From positions 124,001 to 188,000 of the forward strand of contig NZ_JBGCCU010000002.1 in assembly GCF_041261445.1 (NCBI RefSeq): a stretch of DNA of 64,000 nucleotides, read 5' to 3'. Positions 25,240-34,798 of this stretch are shown here, one piece after another. The stretch is from Catenulispora sp. EB89. Lineage in GTDB: Bacteria; Actinomycetota; Actinomycetes; Streptomycetales; Catenulisporaceae. The notes under the pieces are model-generated. The model saw nothing but the letters and a program-made list of their open reading frames with translations, did not search any database and was not told the origin of the DNA. How positions within the stretch are numbered: the first letter of the stretch is position 1; each line of letters opens with the position of its first letter. Both the position numbers and the translations under genes were made by a program.

Positions 25240-26970
25240 ATGCCCGAGCCAGCTCTCCAGAACGACTTCGATACTTACTACCGGGCGGTGGCCAGCCGCG
25301 ACCCGCGGTTCGACGGCCGTTTCTTCACCGGCGTGACGACCACCGGCATCTACTGCCGGCCGATCTGCCCGGCCCGCACGCCGAAGCCGGAGAACGTGCG
25401 CTTCTTCCGGGTCGCCGCGGCGGCCGAGGCCGCCGGCTTCCGCACCTGCCGGCGCTGCCGCCCCGACAAGGTGCCGGGCTCGCCGGACTGGAACGTCCGG
25501 GCCGACCTGGCCGGCCGGGCGCTGCGGCTGATCGCCGACGGCGCCGCCGACCAGCAGGACGGCGTCGCGGCCCTGGCCCGCACGCTGGCGGTGAGCGAGC
25601 GGCACCTGCACCGGGTACTGGTCGCCGAGCTCGGGGTGGGGCCGCTGACGCTGGCCCGCTCCCGCCGCGCGCAGACCGCGCGGCTGCTGCTGGAGTCGAC
25701 GGCCCTGCCGGTCTCGGACGTCGCGTTCGCCGCCGGCTACGGCTCGATCCGGCAGTTCAACGACTCGGTCCGAGAGGCCTTCGGCGCCACCCCGAGCGAC
25801 ATCCGGGTCCGCTTCGGCACCGGCGCCGCGGCCGCCGAACTGGCCGGGAGCGCCGTGGACGGGGACGGGGCGCTGACCCTGCGGCTGACCTACCGGACGC
25901 CGTTCGACTTCCCGGCGCTGCTCGGCTGGTTCGGCGACCGGGCGATCCCGGGCGTGGACGAGGTGGCCGGCGTCGGCCGCGACCTGGTCTACCGCCGAGC
26001 ACTCCGCCTCCCCCACGGCACCGGCCAGGTGGAACTGCGCGACGACAAGGGCGTGGTGCACGCCCGGCTGGTGGTCGACGACCTGCGCGACGTCGCGGTG
26101 GCCGTCCGCCGCTGCCGCGACCTGCTGGACCTGGACGCCGACCCGGCGCAGGTGGACGCGGTGCTGGCCGGCGACCCGGCGCTGGCACCGCTGGTCGCCG
26201 CCCGCCCCGGCCTGCGCGTCCCCGGCGCGGTCGACGGCTTCGAGATCGCGGTGCGCGCGATCCTCGGCCAGCAGATCAGCGTCGCCGCGGCCCGCACCAT
26301 GACCGCGCGCCTGGTGCAGCGCTTCGCCGCGGTCGAGCTGGCCGCCGAGGCCGCGCTGGTGCCGGAGGCGGCGGTGGCGGGGTCCGGCGGTTCAGTCGGG
26401 GCCGTGGCGGTGGCGGCGGCTGACGCGGGCTCGGAATCGCGGCCGGAGGCGGGCTTCGGCTCGGCGACAGGTGTGGGGGCGGTGCTCGGGTCGGGCTCGT
26501 GGTCGGCAGCGGACTCCGACTCGGTCGCATCAGCAAATCACTTTGTCGACAAGAAAGCGGACCTGGCCCCCTTCCCGCGCCCCGAGACCCTGGCCGCCGG
26601 CGACTACGAAGGCCTCGGCCTCACCCGCCGCACCGCCGCGACCCTCCGCGCCCTGGCCACCGCGGTCGCGAGCGGCGAGCTCGCCCTCGACCGCGGCGTG
26701 GATCGAGCCGAAGCCCGCGCCAAGCTGCTCGCCGTCCCGGGCATCGGCCCCTGGACCGCCGACTACATCGCGTTGCGTGTCTTCGGCGATCCCGACGCCT
26801 TCCCGGTCGGCGACCTGATCGTCCGCCGGCAGGCGGAGCGCCTCGGTCTGCCGGGCACCGAAAAAGCCCTCCTGGCGCACGCCGAGGCGTGGCGGCCCTG
26901 GCGCGCTTATGCCGCTTTGCACCTGTGGGCCAGCGCGAGCGACCCCGACACCGAAGGAACCGAACAGTGA
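25240..26970 (+). CDS. Ada-AlkA fusion: methyl-phosphotriester sensor/regulator and 3-methyladenine DNA glycosylase
   Basis: Four parts can be read in 576 residues. An Ada N-terminal zinc domain has C39, C43, C70 and C73 (GIYCRPICPARTPKPENVRFF); C39 is the expected methyl acceptor. An AraC-type HTH follows (about 90-180; VSERHLHRVL, then AAGYGSIRQFNDSVREAFG). Next come the AlkA N-terminal domain and an HhH-GPD glycosylase (LLAVPGIGPWTADYIAL, catalytic Asp near 525 in FPVGDLIV). A Gly/Ala/Ser-rich insert of about 80 residues (about 362-440) splits the glycosylase. It both senses alkylation and excises alkylated bases, and is coupled to ogt by a GTGA overlap. Confidence 0.92.
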   Translation: MPEPALQNDFDTYYRAVASRDPRFDGRFFTGVTTTGIYCRPICPARTPKPENVRFFRVAAAAEAAGFRTCRRCRPDKVPGSPDWNVRADLAGRALRLIADGAADQQDGVAALARTLAVSERHLHRVLVAELGVGPLTLARSRRAQTARLLLESTALPVSDVAFAAGYGSIRQFNDSVREAFGATPSDIRVRFGTGAAAAELAGSAVDGDGALTLRLTYRTPFDFPALLGWFGDRAIPGVDEVAGVGRDLVYRRALRLPHGTGQVELRDDKGVVHARLVVDDLRDVAVAVRRCRDLLDLDADPAQVDAVLAGDPALAPLVAARPGLRVPGAVDGFEIAVRAILGQQISVAAARTMTARLVQRFAAVELAAEAALVPEAAVAGSGGSVGAVAVAAADAGSESRPEAGFGSATGVGAVLGSGSWSAADSDSVASANHFVDKKADLAPFPRPETLAAGDYEGLGLTRRTAATLRALATAVASGELALDRGVDRAEARAKLLAVPGIGPWTADYIALRVFGDPDAFPVGDLIVRRQAERLGLPGTEKALLAHAEAWRPWRAYAALHLWASASDPDTEGTEQ

Positions 26971-27467
26971 GCACCCTGACCTACACCACCATCGCGACGC
27001 CGGCCGGTCCGTTCACCGTCCTGGCCGATGCCGACGACACCGTCCACGCCGCCGGTTTCACCGCCGACCCGGCGTTCCTCTCCGGCATGCTGCACGCCCC
27101 GGTGCCCGGGCCAGGGGCGCACGACCGCGTGGCCGAGCGCGTGGCCGCGTACTTCGCCGGCGATCTGGCCGCGCTCGACGACGTGCCGGTCGTCTACCGC
27201 GCGACCGGGCCGTTCCGCACCGCGGCGTGGGACGCGATGCGCGCGGTCAAGGCCGGCGGCACCATCAGCTACACGCAGCTCGCGGCCACGGCGGGGAATC
27301 CCAACGCGGTGCGGGCCGCGGGATCGGCGTGCGCGTCCAACGCGATCGCGCTGTTCGTGCCCTGCCACCGCATCGTGCGCAGCGACGGCTCCAGCAAGAA
27401 CTTCCTGTACGGACTGGAGTGCAAGGCCACCCTGCTGGCGCACGAGAAGCAGTACGCGGAGGTCTGA
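26967..27467 (+). CDS. ogt: O6-methylguanine-DNA methyltransferase
   Basis: This 166-residue suicide methyltransferase directly repairs O6-methylguanine. The active-site motif is FVPCHRIVRSDG with Cys133; the helix-turn-helix region includes TGPFRTAAWDAMRAVKAGGT and NPNAVRAAGSACASN, and the Asn hinge is present. The GTG start overlaps the upstream stop (GTGA), so it is expressed with the Ada-AlkA fusion, giving a compact adaptive-response operon. Confidence 0.93.
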   Translation: MSTLTYTTIATPAGPFTVLADADDTVHAAGFTADPAFLSGMLHAPVPGPGAHDRVAERVAAYFAGDLAALDDVPVVYRATGPFRTAAWDAMRAVKAGGTISYTQLAATAGNPNAVRAAGSACASNAIALFVPCHRIVRSDGSSKNFLYGLECKATLLAHEKQYAEV

Positions 27468-27479
27468 GCCCGTCCAACG

Positions 27480-28799
27480 CTAGGGTCCCCCGGGTTCCGC
27501 CCCGGCCGGTCGGTCGCTCCGCGACGCCGTCTGGCCGGGCAGGAACCCGGCCGGCATCGCCCCGACCGGCGCCACCTCGAACAGCACCTGGAACTCGACC
27601 CCGTACTTCTCCTCGATACGGATGCCGATCCCTCCGCACTCGGCCCATGGGATCAAACGCATAGCGCGGAACTCCGCAGGCTCGTGCTTATAGGCCGCCA
27701 TCTGCAACGGCTCTCCACCGCCGACGCGCGGCGCCACGGTCCACGCCACCGGGTTCTCCCGAGGAGAGGCCAGGCCGAGAAACAGCGCACCGCCGTACTC
27801 GACCCACGCGACGTGCTCTTTACGCCGCCCTACCGTGAGCGTCCCGTAGAGGTACTCGACCATCTCGACCGTGTCCGCGTCCTCCCGGATCTCCCGGAAG
27901 TGGTCGTTCACGATCTTCCCCAGCTTCTCCTTCAGCGCCACGTCAACGTGCGCACCCTGCTCGGACGCGGTCCGCAGAGAGTAGAAGGCGATGGACGCCC
28001 TGTCGTCCACCCTGTAGTAGGCACAGGCAGGGGTCGCGTTATAGAGCTTCACCAACAGCTTGCTCCGTGCGCCCTCCGGCAAGTGGTTCCGGATCCGGTT
28101 CAACAGCGCCAGGTTCCGGCTGACCCCGGCGGCGATGTCGATCCCCTCCCCCCTCAGGTCCGCGCTCCGCTGACGCGCGGCGTCAGAAGTCGGATCCAGC
28201 AGCAGGATCTCGACCCGGACCTCGTTGTCTCCGGAGAGGACGTTGCGCAGCGCGGTGACGCAGCGGCTCCGCTCCTCCGCCTCGTCGCCCTCCGCGGTGG
28301 TGACGTCCAGGATGTTGCTGGACGTGTCCATGATCCGCACGAGGTCGTCGCAGCGCTCCAGCCGCTCTATGAACTTCAGGTAGGGAAAACGCTCGTAGCC
28401 GGCCATCGGCACGTAGTCCGCGATGTTCCCGAACTTCTCGTTCGCGAAGGCGCGGATCGCCAGGAACACCGGCGACAAGAAAAAAGCCACAAGCAGCGCC
28501 CCGGCCACGTCGCCGGTGACACCGCGGAAAAATTCCTTCCACTGGCCCTTGTCCGGATGCACCCAGGCCATCGTGATCGTGATCGCCACCGTCGCCAGCA
28601 CCACCGACGACGACCACGCCACCAGCGCGCTCATGCGCCGGTTCCGCATCCGGCTCAGCCAGCCCGGCCGCCCTTCCCGGGCGTCGGCGGGGTCCCGCTC
28701 CCGGTCCCGGTCGCGCTCCTCGTCCCGTTCCTGAGTACGCAGCTGAGGTGCGAAGCCGTTCTCCGGCGTGGGGAATTCTCGAGAGATCTCTTTGGGCAT
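27480..28799 (-). CDS. Unassigned two-helix membrane protein with a soluble nucleotidyl/phospholipase-like domain
   Basis: This is a 439-residue protein. The N-terminal 55 residues are charged, then come two membrane helices (about 58-80 and 95-115), followed by a 300-residue cytoplasmic domain. The segment VRVEILLLDPTSDAARQRSADL resembles the core strand of DUF5919-type domains, which occur in actinobacterial regulators; I recognise no catalytic residues with certainty. AAGGGGG lies 5 bases before the ATG at 28799. It converges on ogt with only 12 bases between. The function is not known; a sensor or effector in a stress response is possible. Confidence 0.6.
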   Translation of the reverse strand: MPKEISREFPTPENGFAPQLRTQERDEERDRDRERDPADAREGRPGWLSRMRNRRMSALVAWSSSVVLATVAITITMAWVHPDKGQWKEFFRGVTGDVAGALLVAFFLSPVFLAIRAFANEKFGNIADYVPMAGYERFPYLKFIERLERCDDLVRIMDTSSNILDVTTAEGDEAEERSRCVTALRNVLSGDNEVRVEILLLDPTSDAARQRSADLRGEGIDIAAGVSRNLALLNRIRNHLPEGARSKLLVKLYNATPACAYYRVDDRASIAFYSLRTASEQGAHVDVALKEKLGKIVNDHFREIREDADTVEMVEYLYGTLTVGRRKEHVAWVEYGGALFLGLASPRENPVAWTVAPRVGGGEPLQMAAYKHEPAEFRAMRLIPWAECGGIGIRIEEKYGVEFQVLFEVAPVGAMPAGFLPGQTASRSDRPAGAEPGGP

Positions 28800-28876
28800 G
28801 ACCACCCCCTTCGGTGTAGGGAACGCCCATCAGAGCATTCCCAAACCGGTAGCGGGTGGAACAACTCAGAACAATG

Positions 28877-29737
28877 TCAGAACAGGATCGACGCGAAAGC
28901 GCCGACCTCCTCGAACCCGACTTTGCGATACACGGCGCGAGCAGGAGCGTTGTAGTCGTTCACGTACAAGCTCACCACTGACGCGAAATCGCGCAGCGCG
29001 TACTCGACCACCGCCGCCATCCCGGCCGCCGCGATGCCCTTGCCGCGCAGCGCCGGATGCGTCCACACCCCCTGGATCTGGCACGCCTGGTCGGTCACCG
29101 CGCCGATCTCCGCCTTGAACACCACGTGCCCGTCCTCGATCCAGGCGAAGGCCCGGCCGGCGTGCACGAGTTCGGAGACGCGCGCGCGGTAGGAACTGCC
29201 GTTGTCGTCGCCGACCGGCGAGACGCCGACTTCTTCGGTGAACATCGCTATGCACGCCGGCAGCAGGGTGTCTATCTGGTTCGGCGTCACCGGCTTCACC
29301 CGGAAGTCCGGCTCCACGGTCTCGGAGGATCCGCGGATCTCCATCAGCGGCTGGCTGGAGCGCACCTCGCGCGCCGGGCCCCAGGTCGGGCGGACCTGCT
29401 CCCACAGCGCCAGCGCGGCCTCGGCCGGCCCGACGATCGAGGAGCAGCGGCGGCCCTGGCGGCGGGCCCGCTCGGCGAAGGCGCGCACGGCCTCCGGACC
29501 GGCCTCGACCGGGACCAGGTTGGCGCCGGAGTAGCACAGCGCGTCGAGCTTGCCGTTCACCATGTGGCCCCAGACCTCGCCGCCCAGACGCCAGGCGTCC
29601 AGGCCGGAGGCCTCGACCCGGGAGGCCACGAAGACGTTCGAGACCGGGTCGCGCGCCAGCAGCGCGCGGACGTCGGCCAGATCGGCCACGCCCAACAGCC
29701 TGGTGTTGGTCCCGCGGACCCTCGACAAAACGCTCAT
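28877..29737 (-). CDS. GNAT family N-acetyltransferase with DUF4081 domain
   Basis: The N-terminal half of this 286-residue protein resembles DUF4081. The C-terminal half is a GNAT fold: IQGVWTHPALRGKGIAAAGMAAVVEYAL gives the acetyl-CoA P-loop (in pieces: THPALRGKGIAAAGM) and SLYVNDYNAPARAVYRKVGF the last strands. The gene commonly lies between ispG and proS in actinobacteria, as here apart from the inserted repair island. The acceptor substrate is unknown. Confidence 0.85.
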   Translation of the reverse strand: MSVLSRVRGTNTRLLGVADLADVRALLARDPVSNVFVASRVEASGLDAWRLGGEVWGHMVNGKLDALCYSGANLVPVEAGPEAVRAFAERARRQGRRCSSIVGPAEAALALWEQVRPTWGPAREVRSSQPLMEIRGSSETVEPDFRVKPVTPNQIDTLLPACIAMFTEEVGVSPVGDDNGSSYRARVSELVHAGRAFAWIEDGHVVFKAEIGAVTDQACQIQGVWTHPALRGKGIAAAGMAAVVEYALRDFASVVSLYVNDYNAPARAVYRKVGFEEVGAFASILF

Positions 29738-29910
29738 CGCACGATCACCAGTTCACTGTACGGCGTTTGCCCGTAGCCTGCCCTGCTCTGTAGCGGAAAC
29801 GGCTGCACACCGGCGAACCATGCGGCTGTTCGGTGCGCGGCCGCGACCACGGAAGCGCTCTACGGAGCCCAGAAAACAGCCCCGTATAGGACGGTACTGG
29901 AAGTGGGGCC

Positions 29911-31080
29911 TTAAAGCGCGGCGTTCACGGACTCCACGATTTCACCGGTCTCGGCATCGATCTCCAGGCCCATCTCGGAGGCGATCTTGAAGGCCTCCTC
30001 GATCAGGGTCTCCACGATCTGTGCCTCGGGCACGGTCTTGATGACCTCGCCGCGCACGAAGATCTGGCCCTTGCCGTTGCCCGAGGCCACGCCCAGGTCA
30101 GCCTCACGCGCCTCGCCCGGGCCGTTCACGACACAGCCCATGACCGCGACCCGCAGCGGCACCTTCAGACCGTCGAGCGCCGCGCTGACCTGGTCGGCGA
30201 GCTTGTACACGTCCACCTGGGCCCGGCCGCAGGAGGGGCAGGAGACGATCTCCAGGCCACGCTTGCGCAGCCCCAGGGACTCCAGGATCTGCTGGCCGAC
30301 CTTGACCTCCTCCACCGGAGGCGCCGACAGGGAGACCCGGATGGTGTCGCCGATGCCCTCGGCCAGCAGCGCCCCGAAGGCGACCGCGGACTTGATGGTG
30401 CCCTGGAACGCCGGACCGGCCTCGGTCACCCCCAGGTGCAGCGGGTAGTCGCAGGCCTCGGCCAGCAGCCGGTAGGCGTTGATCATCACGACCGGGTCGT
30501 TGTGCTTGACCGAGATCTTGATGTCCCGGAAGTCATGCTCCTCGAACAGCGAACACTCCCACAGCGCGGATTCCACCAGCGCCTCGGCAGTGGCCTTGCC
30601 GTACTTCTCGTACAGCCGCTTGTCCAGGGATCCGGCGTTCACGCCGATCCGAATCGGAGTGCCCGCGGCCTTGGCCGCCTTGGCGATCTCGCCGACCTTG
30701 TCGTCGAAAGCCTTGATGTTGCCCGGGTTCACGCGGACCGCGGCGCACCCGGCGTCGATCGCGGCGAAGACATACTTCGGCTGGAAGTGGATGTCGGCGA
30801 TCACCGGGATCTGCGACTTCTTCGCGATCATCGGCAGCGCGTCGGCGTCGTCCTGCGACGGCACCGCGACCCGCACGATCTGGCAGCCGGCGGCGGTGAG
30901 CTGCGCGATCTGCTGGAGCGTGGCGTTCACGTCGGAGGTGAGGGTCGTGGTCATCGACTGCACGGACACCGGGGCGTCGCCGCCCACCGGGACGTTCCCC
31001 ACCATGATCTGGCGGGACTTGCGGCGGATGGCAAGCGGCTTGGTCGGGAGTGCGGGCATGCCCAACGCGATGGCGGTCAA
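29911..31080 (-). CDS. ispG: 4-hydroxy-3-methylbut-2-enyl diphosphate synthase
   Basis: This is the penultimate enzyme of the MEP isoprenoid pathway, an iron-sulfur protein of 389 residues. The cluster ligands appear in [11 protein letters not shown] and [13 protein letters not shown]. The N-terminal barrel includes [15 protein letters not shown] and [13 protein letters not shown]. The start at 31080 is a TTG preceded by GTGAGACC; family N-termini (MTAIxLGMP) agree, though an ATG 7 codons in is possible. dxr and an M50 protease lie upstream in the same order as in Streptomyces. Confidence 0.95.
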   Translation of the reverse strand: MTAIALGMPALPTKPLAIRRKSRQIMVGNVPVGGDAPVSVQSMTTTLTSDVNATLQQIAQLTAAGCQIVRVAVPSQDDADALPMIAKKSQIPVIADIHFQPKYVFAAIDAGCAAVRVNPGNIKAFDDKVGEIAKAAKAAGTPIRIGVNAGSLDKRLYEKYGKATAEALVESALWECSLFEEHDFRDIKISVKHNDPVVMINAYRLLAEACDYPLHLGVTEAGPAFQGTIKSAVAFGALLAEGIGDTIRVSLSAPPVEEVKVGQQILESLGLRKRGLEIVSCPSCGRAQVDVYKLADQVSAALDGLKVPLRVAVMGCVVNGPGEAREADLGVASGNGKGQIFVRGEVIKTVPEAQIVETLIEEAFKIASEMGLEIDAETGEIVESVNAAL

Positions 31081-31255
31081 GGTCTCACCGTTCCGTGAAT
31101 GGTTTTCTGCTCGCCGTCCACGCTACGGCACGTTCGTGAGGCGTTCGCACGCGCCGCGAGATTTTCACTTGGCCTTCACCGGCGCCACGGTGGCGCAGGT
31201 CACAGCTACCGCGCGGACCTCGCCCGGTCAAGCCCCGGTCGGAGCCGACGCCCGA

Positions 31256-32488
31256 TCAGCTCGGGAACTTCAGCGGGTTGGTGATGTCGGCGGCCATCAG
31301 CAGCAGCGACAGCCCGACGAACAGGACCAGGAAGGTGAACGCGGCCGGCATCAGCTTGTTCAGGTCCACGCGGCCCGGGTCCGGCCGGCCGAAGAGCTTG
31401 GCGATCCGGCGGCGGCCGGCCTCGTACAGCGCGATCGCGATGTGCCCGCCGTCCAGGGGCAGCAGCGGCAGCAGGTTGAAGATGCCGATGAACATGTTGA
31501 TGCTGGCGATGTAGTACAGGAACTGGGAGTAGCCGCCGTCCTTGATCACGCTGCCGGTCAGGCTCGCCATGCCGACCACGCCCACGGGGGCGTTGGCCGA
31601 GCGCGGCTGGCTGGTGTCGGTGGCGGCCTGGAACAGCTTGGGGATCGAGGCCGGGATGTCGACCAGGCCCGTGACCGAGCCCTTGGCGTAGGAGCCGAAG
31701 GTGGTGAAGGCGTTGCCGGTCTCGTTCAGCAGGCCGGGGTGCTGGTAGACCAGCGGCGGGGCCTGGATGCCGATCATCAGCGCGAGGTTGACCGTTTTGG
31801 GATCGGTCGAGTTGTTGCCGACGGCCGGGACGATCGTCGTCGTGTGCGGCTGGCCGTCCCGGGTGAAGTCGACGGTGATCGGCACCGGCGGGCCCGAGAG
31901 CTTGCCGCCCGCGCTCACCGTCGGCTGGCCCTTGTGCAGGTCGGTGGTCACGTCGTCCCAGCTGTGCACCGCCGCGCCGTTGATCGCGGTGATCTTGTCA
32001 CCGTTCTGCAGCTTCGCCGCCTGGGCCGGGCTCTCGGCATCGCCCGGAGCGCAGTTTCCGGCAGTCGTCTTCAGGCACTGGGTGACGGTGCCGACCGTGC
32101 CGGACAGGTCGCGCGAAGCGATACCCCAGGTCAGCGGCACGATCAGCATCAGCGCCAGGGCGATGATGAAGTGCATCAAGGAACCGGCCGACAGCGTCAG
32201 CAGCCGCCAGCCCAGCGGCTTGCGGTAGAAGGCCCGCGGCTCGTCCTCGGGGTCGATCGGCTCCAGGTCCGTCATCCCGACGATCTTCACGTAGCCGCCG
32301 GCCGGGATCGCCTTGACGCCGTACTCGGTCTCGCCCTTGCGGAAGGACCAGATCTTCGGCCCGAAGCCCAGGAAGAACTCGGTGACCTTGCCGCCGGCCT
32401 TGCGCGCGCACACCATGTGCCCGGCCTCGTGCAGCATGATCGATGCCACGAGCGCGACGACGAACAGGATGATGCCTAGCGGGCCCAC
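31256..32488 (-). CDS. M50 family site-2 membrane metalloprotease (RseP/RasP type)
   Basis: This 410-residue intramembrane protease has IMLHEAGHMVCARKAGG (HExxH zinc motif, first helix), GGYVKIVGM, a PDZ domain (about 135-225; LQNGDKITAINGAAVHSW), and LLPLLPLDGGHI near the C-terminus, which supplies the third zinc ligand. Homologues cleave anti-sigma factors and signal-peptide remnants in the membrane. Position between dxr and ispG is conserved in actinomycetes. The start codon is GTG. Confidence 0.93.
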   Translation of the reverse strand: MGPLGIILFVVALVASIMLHEAGHMVCARKAGGKVTEFFLGFGPKIWSFRKGETEYGVKAIPAGGYVKIVGMTDLEPIDPEDEPRAFYRKPLGWRLLTLSAGSLMHFIIALALMLIVPLTWGIASRDLSGTVGTVTQCLKTTAGNCAPGDAESPAQAAKLQNGDKITAINGAAVHSWDDVTTDLHKGQPTVSAGGKLSGPPVPITVDFTRDGQPHTTTIVPAVGNNSTDPKTVNLALMIGIQAPPLVYQHPGLLNETGNAFTTFGSYAKGSVTGLVDIPASIPKLFQAATDTSQPRSANAPVGVVGMASLTGSVIKDGGYSQFLYYIASINMFIGIFNLLPLLPLDGGHIAIALYEAGRRRIAKLFGRPDPGRVDLNKLMPAAFTFLVLFVGLSLLLMAADITNPLKFPS

Positions 32489-32549
32489 TTATCCACCTAT
32501 CGTCGTCGGCACTTGCGCCTGGGCTGTACCCGTCACCTAATCAAGTCTT

Positions 32550-33767
32550 TCAGCCGGCTGTGAGTTCCCGCGCGCGCGTACGCGCCCAAGAATCCGCCTC
32601 CAGGACGGCCTCCAGAGTAAGGTCCCCACCCTGAGAGCGCCCTGAACCGGCGTGCTCGGCGACCACCCGTTCGATGGTATCGACGATCGCCGGGAAGCGG
32701 AGGCGGCCGGTGAGGAACGCGGCCACACACTCCTCGTTGGCACCGTTGAAGACGGCCGGAGCGGTGCCACCGGTTGCGCCGACCTGCTTGGCCAGCCGGA
32801 CCGAGGGGAACGCCTCGTCGTCAAGGGGGAAGAACTCCCAGGTCGCGGCCTTGGTCCAGTCCAGGGCCGGGGCGGCGTCAGGGACCCGGTCCGGCCAGCC
32901 CAGGGCCAGGGCGATCGGTAGGCGCATGTCCGGCGGGCTGGCCTGAGCCAGCGTGGAGCCGTCCACGAACTGGACCATCGAGTGCACGATGGACTGCGGA
33001 TGCACCACGACCTCGATGCGGTCGAAGGGGACGTCGAACAACAGGTGCGCCTCGATCACCTCCAGACCCTTGTTCACCAGGGTCGCGGAGTTGCAAGTGA
33101 CCAGCGGCCCCATGTTCCAGGTCGGGTGCTTCATGGCCTGTTCGGGGGACGCGTCCGCCATCTCGGCCCGGGTCCGGCCGCGGAACGGCCCGCCGGAGGC
33201 GGTGACGACCAGCTTGTCCACCTCCTCGGCACGACCGCCGCGCAGCGCCTGCGCCAGCGCCGAGTGCTCGGAGTCGACCGGGACGATCTGGCCGGGCTTG
33301 GCCCGCCGGGCGACCAGGTCGCCGCCGATGATCAGGGACTCCTTGTTGGCCAGCGCGAGGGTCCGGCCGGAGTCGAGGGCGACCAGCGTGGCCTTCAGGC
33401 CGGCGGCGCCGTCGATGGCGTTCAGGACGATGTCGCACTCGCGGGCGGCGAGCTCGGCCGAGGCCTCCGGGCCGGCCAGGATCTCCGGGATCTGGAACTC
33501 GCCGGCCGAGTAGCCGCGCTTCTGGGCCGCGGCGTAGAAGGCGAGGTTCAGGTCCTGCGCAGCGCTGGCCTTGGCGACGGCGACCGTGCGCGCGCCGGTG
33601 GCCAGGGCCTGCTCCGCCAGGAGTTCCGGGTTCCCGCCGCCGGCCGCCAGGCCGACGACGCGGAAGCGGTCGGGGTTGCGGGAGACCAGGTCCAGGGTCT
33701 GGGTGCCGATGGAGCCGGTGGAGCCGAGAAGAATGATGTCGCGCACGGTGTGGGTCACGTCGGTCAT
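32550..33767 (-). CDS. dxr: 1-deoxy-D-xylulose 5-phosphate reductoisomerase
   Basis: This 405-residue NADPH enzyme makes MEP, the committed step of the non-mevalonate pathway. [17 protein letters not shown] is the nucleotide-binding motif; [41 protein letters not shown] and [11 protein letters not shown] are conserved active-site segments. The ATG is at 33767. The M50 protease gene follows after about 60 bases and is likely in the same operon. Confidence 0.96.
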   Translation of the reverse strand: MTDVTHTVRDIILLGSTGSIGTQTLDLVSRNPDRFRVVGLAAGGGNPELLAEQALATGARTVAVAKASAAQDLNLAFYAAAQKRGYSAGEFQIPEILAGPEASAELAARECDIVLNAIDGAAGLKATLVALDSGRTLALANKESLIIGGDLVARRAKPGQIVPVDSEHSALAQALRGGRAEEVDKLVVTASGGPFRGRTRAEMADASPEQAMKHPTWNMGPLVTCNSATLVNKGLEVIEAHLLFDVPFDRIEVVVHPQSIVHSMVQFVDGSTLAQASPPDMRLPIALALGWPDRVPDAAPALDWTKAATWEFFPLDDEAFPSVRLAKQVGATGGTAPAVFNGANEECVAAFLTGRLRFPAIVDTIERVVAEHAGSGRSQGGDLTLEAVLEADSWARTRARELTAG

Positions 33768-33874
33768 TGTGGCTTACCGCTGTGGAGCGCAGGGCGCGTG
33801 CGGGCCGACGGTCACACGAGGTTCACACCGATGTGCTCATTTCCGGGAGGGTCGCGGGAGGGTTGGTGTGCTCT

Positions 33875-34000
33875 GCGATGGCGTGCCCCGCAGTGGCGTT
33901 GCCCCGCAGTGGTGTTCCCGCGATGCGCGCCTCGCGATGGTGTGCCCGCGCCGGTCGGCGCCGCGCTTCCCGCCGCGCTTCCCGCCGCGTGTCCCGCTGC
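33875..34000. repeat. Degenerate short tandem repeats upstream of dxr
   Basis: The 240 bases between dxr and the next gene contain runs of similar 14-16-base units (GCGATGGCGTGCCCC, GCAGTGGCGTTGCCCC, GCAGTGGTGTTCCC, GCGATGGTGTGCCC) followed by two copies of CGCGCTTCCCGC. I see no gene or clear promoter in them. Confidence 0.6.
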
Positions 34001-34008
34001 TTCTGCTG

Positions 34009-34641
34009 CTACATCTCCATCAGGCGCAGCGACAGGCCGCCGACCGGGATCCAGTCGATCTCGGCGCCGGCGTCCCGCAGGTCGGTGAGCACCAGGTCGT
34101 CGTACATCAGGTGGGCCGCGTCGTGCGGCCACAGGACCGCCCACAGCCACAGGCCGCCGGCCTCGCCGAGGAACACCGCGCGGTCGCCGGTGTCCGGGAC
34201 GTTCCACATGGAGGTGGACCGGCCTGCGGCGTAGAGCTTGGCGTGCGCGGCGGTCTGCTCGAAGATCTCGCCCGGGTCCGGGCCCTCCAGCCCGGCGAAG
34301 CGCGCACCGAGGCCGACGCCCATCTCCTCGGCGATCAGCAGCAGTTCCCCGACTCCGCCGAACGGGTTCGGACCGGCACAGGCCACCGCGGTCGCGCGGG
34401 CCCCGGCCTCGTCGCCGGCGTAGGCCATACCGGTGAACTCCCAACCGGTCGGCAGGGGCCAGGGCATCCACACCGGGACCTGGCTGTTGGCGGCCGTCTC
34501 GGCCAGTTCCTTCGCGGTGGGGGGCTGCACCGGCTGCAGGGGGTGGATCGCGCCGTGCAGGTCACACTGCCAGGTCGTGGACAGCAGGCCGGGGGCGCGC
34601 ACCCGGCTCCCACAGCGTGGGCAGCTGGGCTCGGCCTTCAT
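34009..34641 (-). CDS. DUF6758-like protein with N-terminal zinc ribbon
   Basis: This is a 210-residue protein. MKAEPSCPRCGSRVRAPGL gives a CxxC, and a later WQCDLHG completes a small zinc ribbon. VPVWMPWPLPTGWEFTGMAYAG and the ACAGPNPFGGVGELLLIAEE region match a conserved Streptomyces family that I recall as DUF6758. The start at 34641 places the zinc ribbon at the N-terminus; the open frame runs 16 codons further. The function is unknown. Confidence 0.75.
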   Translation of the reverse strand: MKAEPSCPRCGSRVRAPGLLSTTWQCDLHGAIHPLQPVQPPTAKELAETAANSQVPVWMPWPLPTGWEFTGMAYAGDEAGARATAVACAGPNPFGGVGELLLIAEEMGVGLGARFAGLEGPDPGEIFEQTAAHAKLYAAGRSTSMWNVPDTGDRAVFLGEAGGLWLWAVLWPHDAAHLMYDDLVLTDLRDAGAEIDWIPVGGLSLRLMEM

Positions 34642-34798
34642 AGAGACTGACAGTCCTCTCAGGGCGGGCGGTCCGTCAAGCCCTGTCACCCGGATGGCGG
34701 GGGCGGTCGGACCGGGGGCGGGGCGCGGGTCCGGCTACGCGCCCCTCACTGTGTTTCTGCCGCGCCCTGCCGCGCTCCAATCCCGCGCCGGCGTCCGG

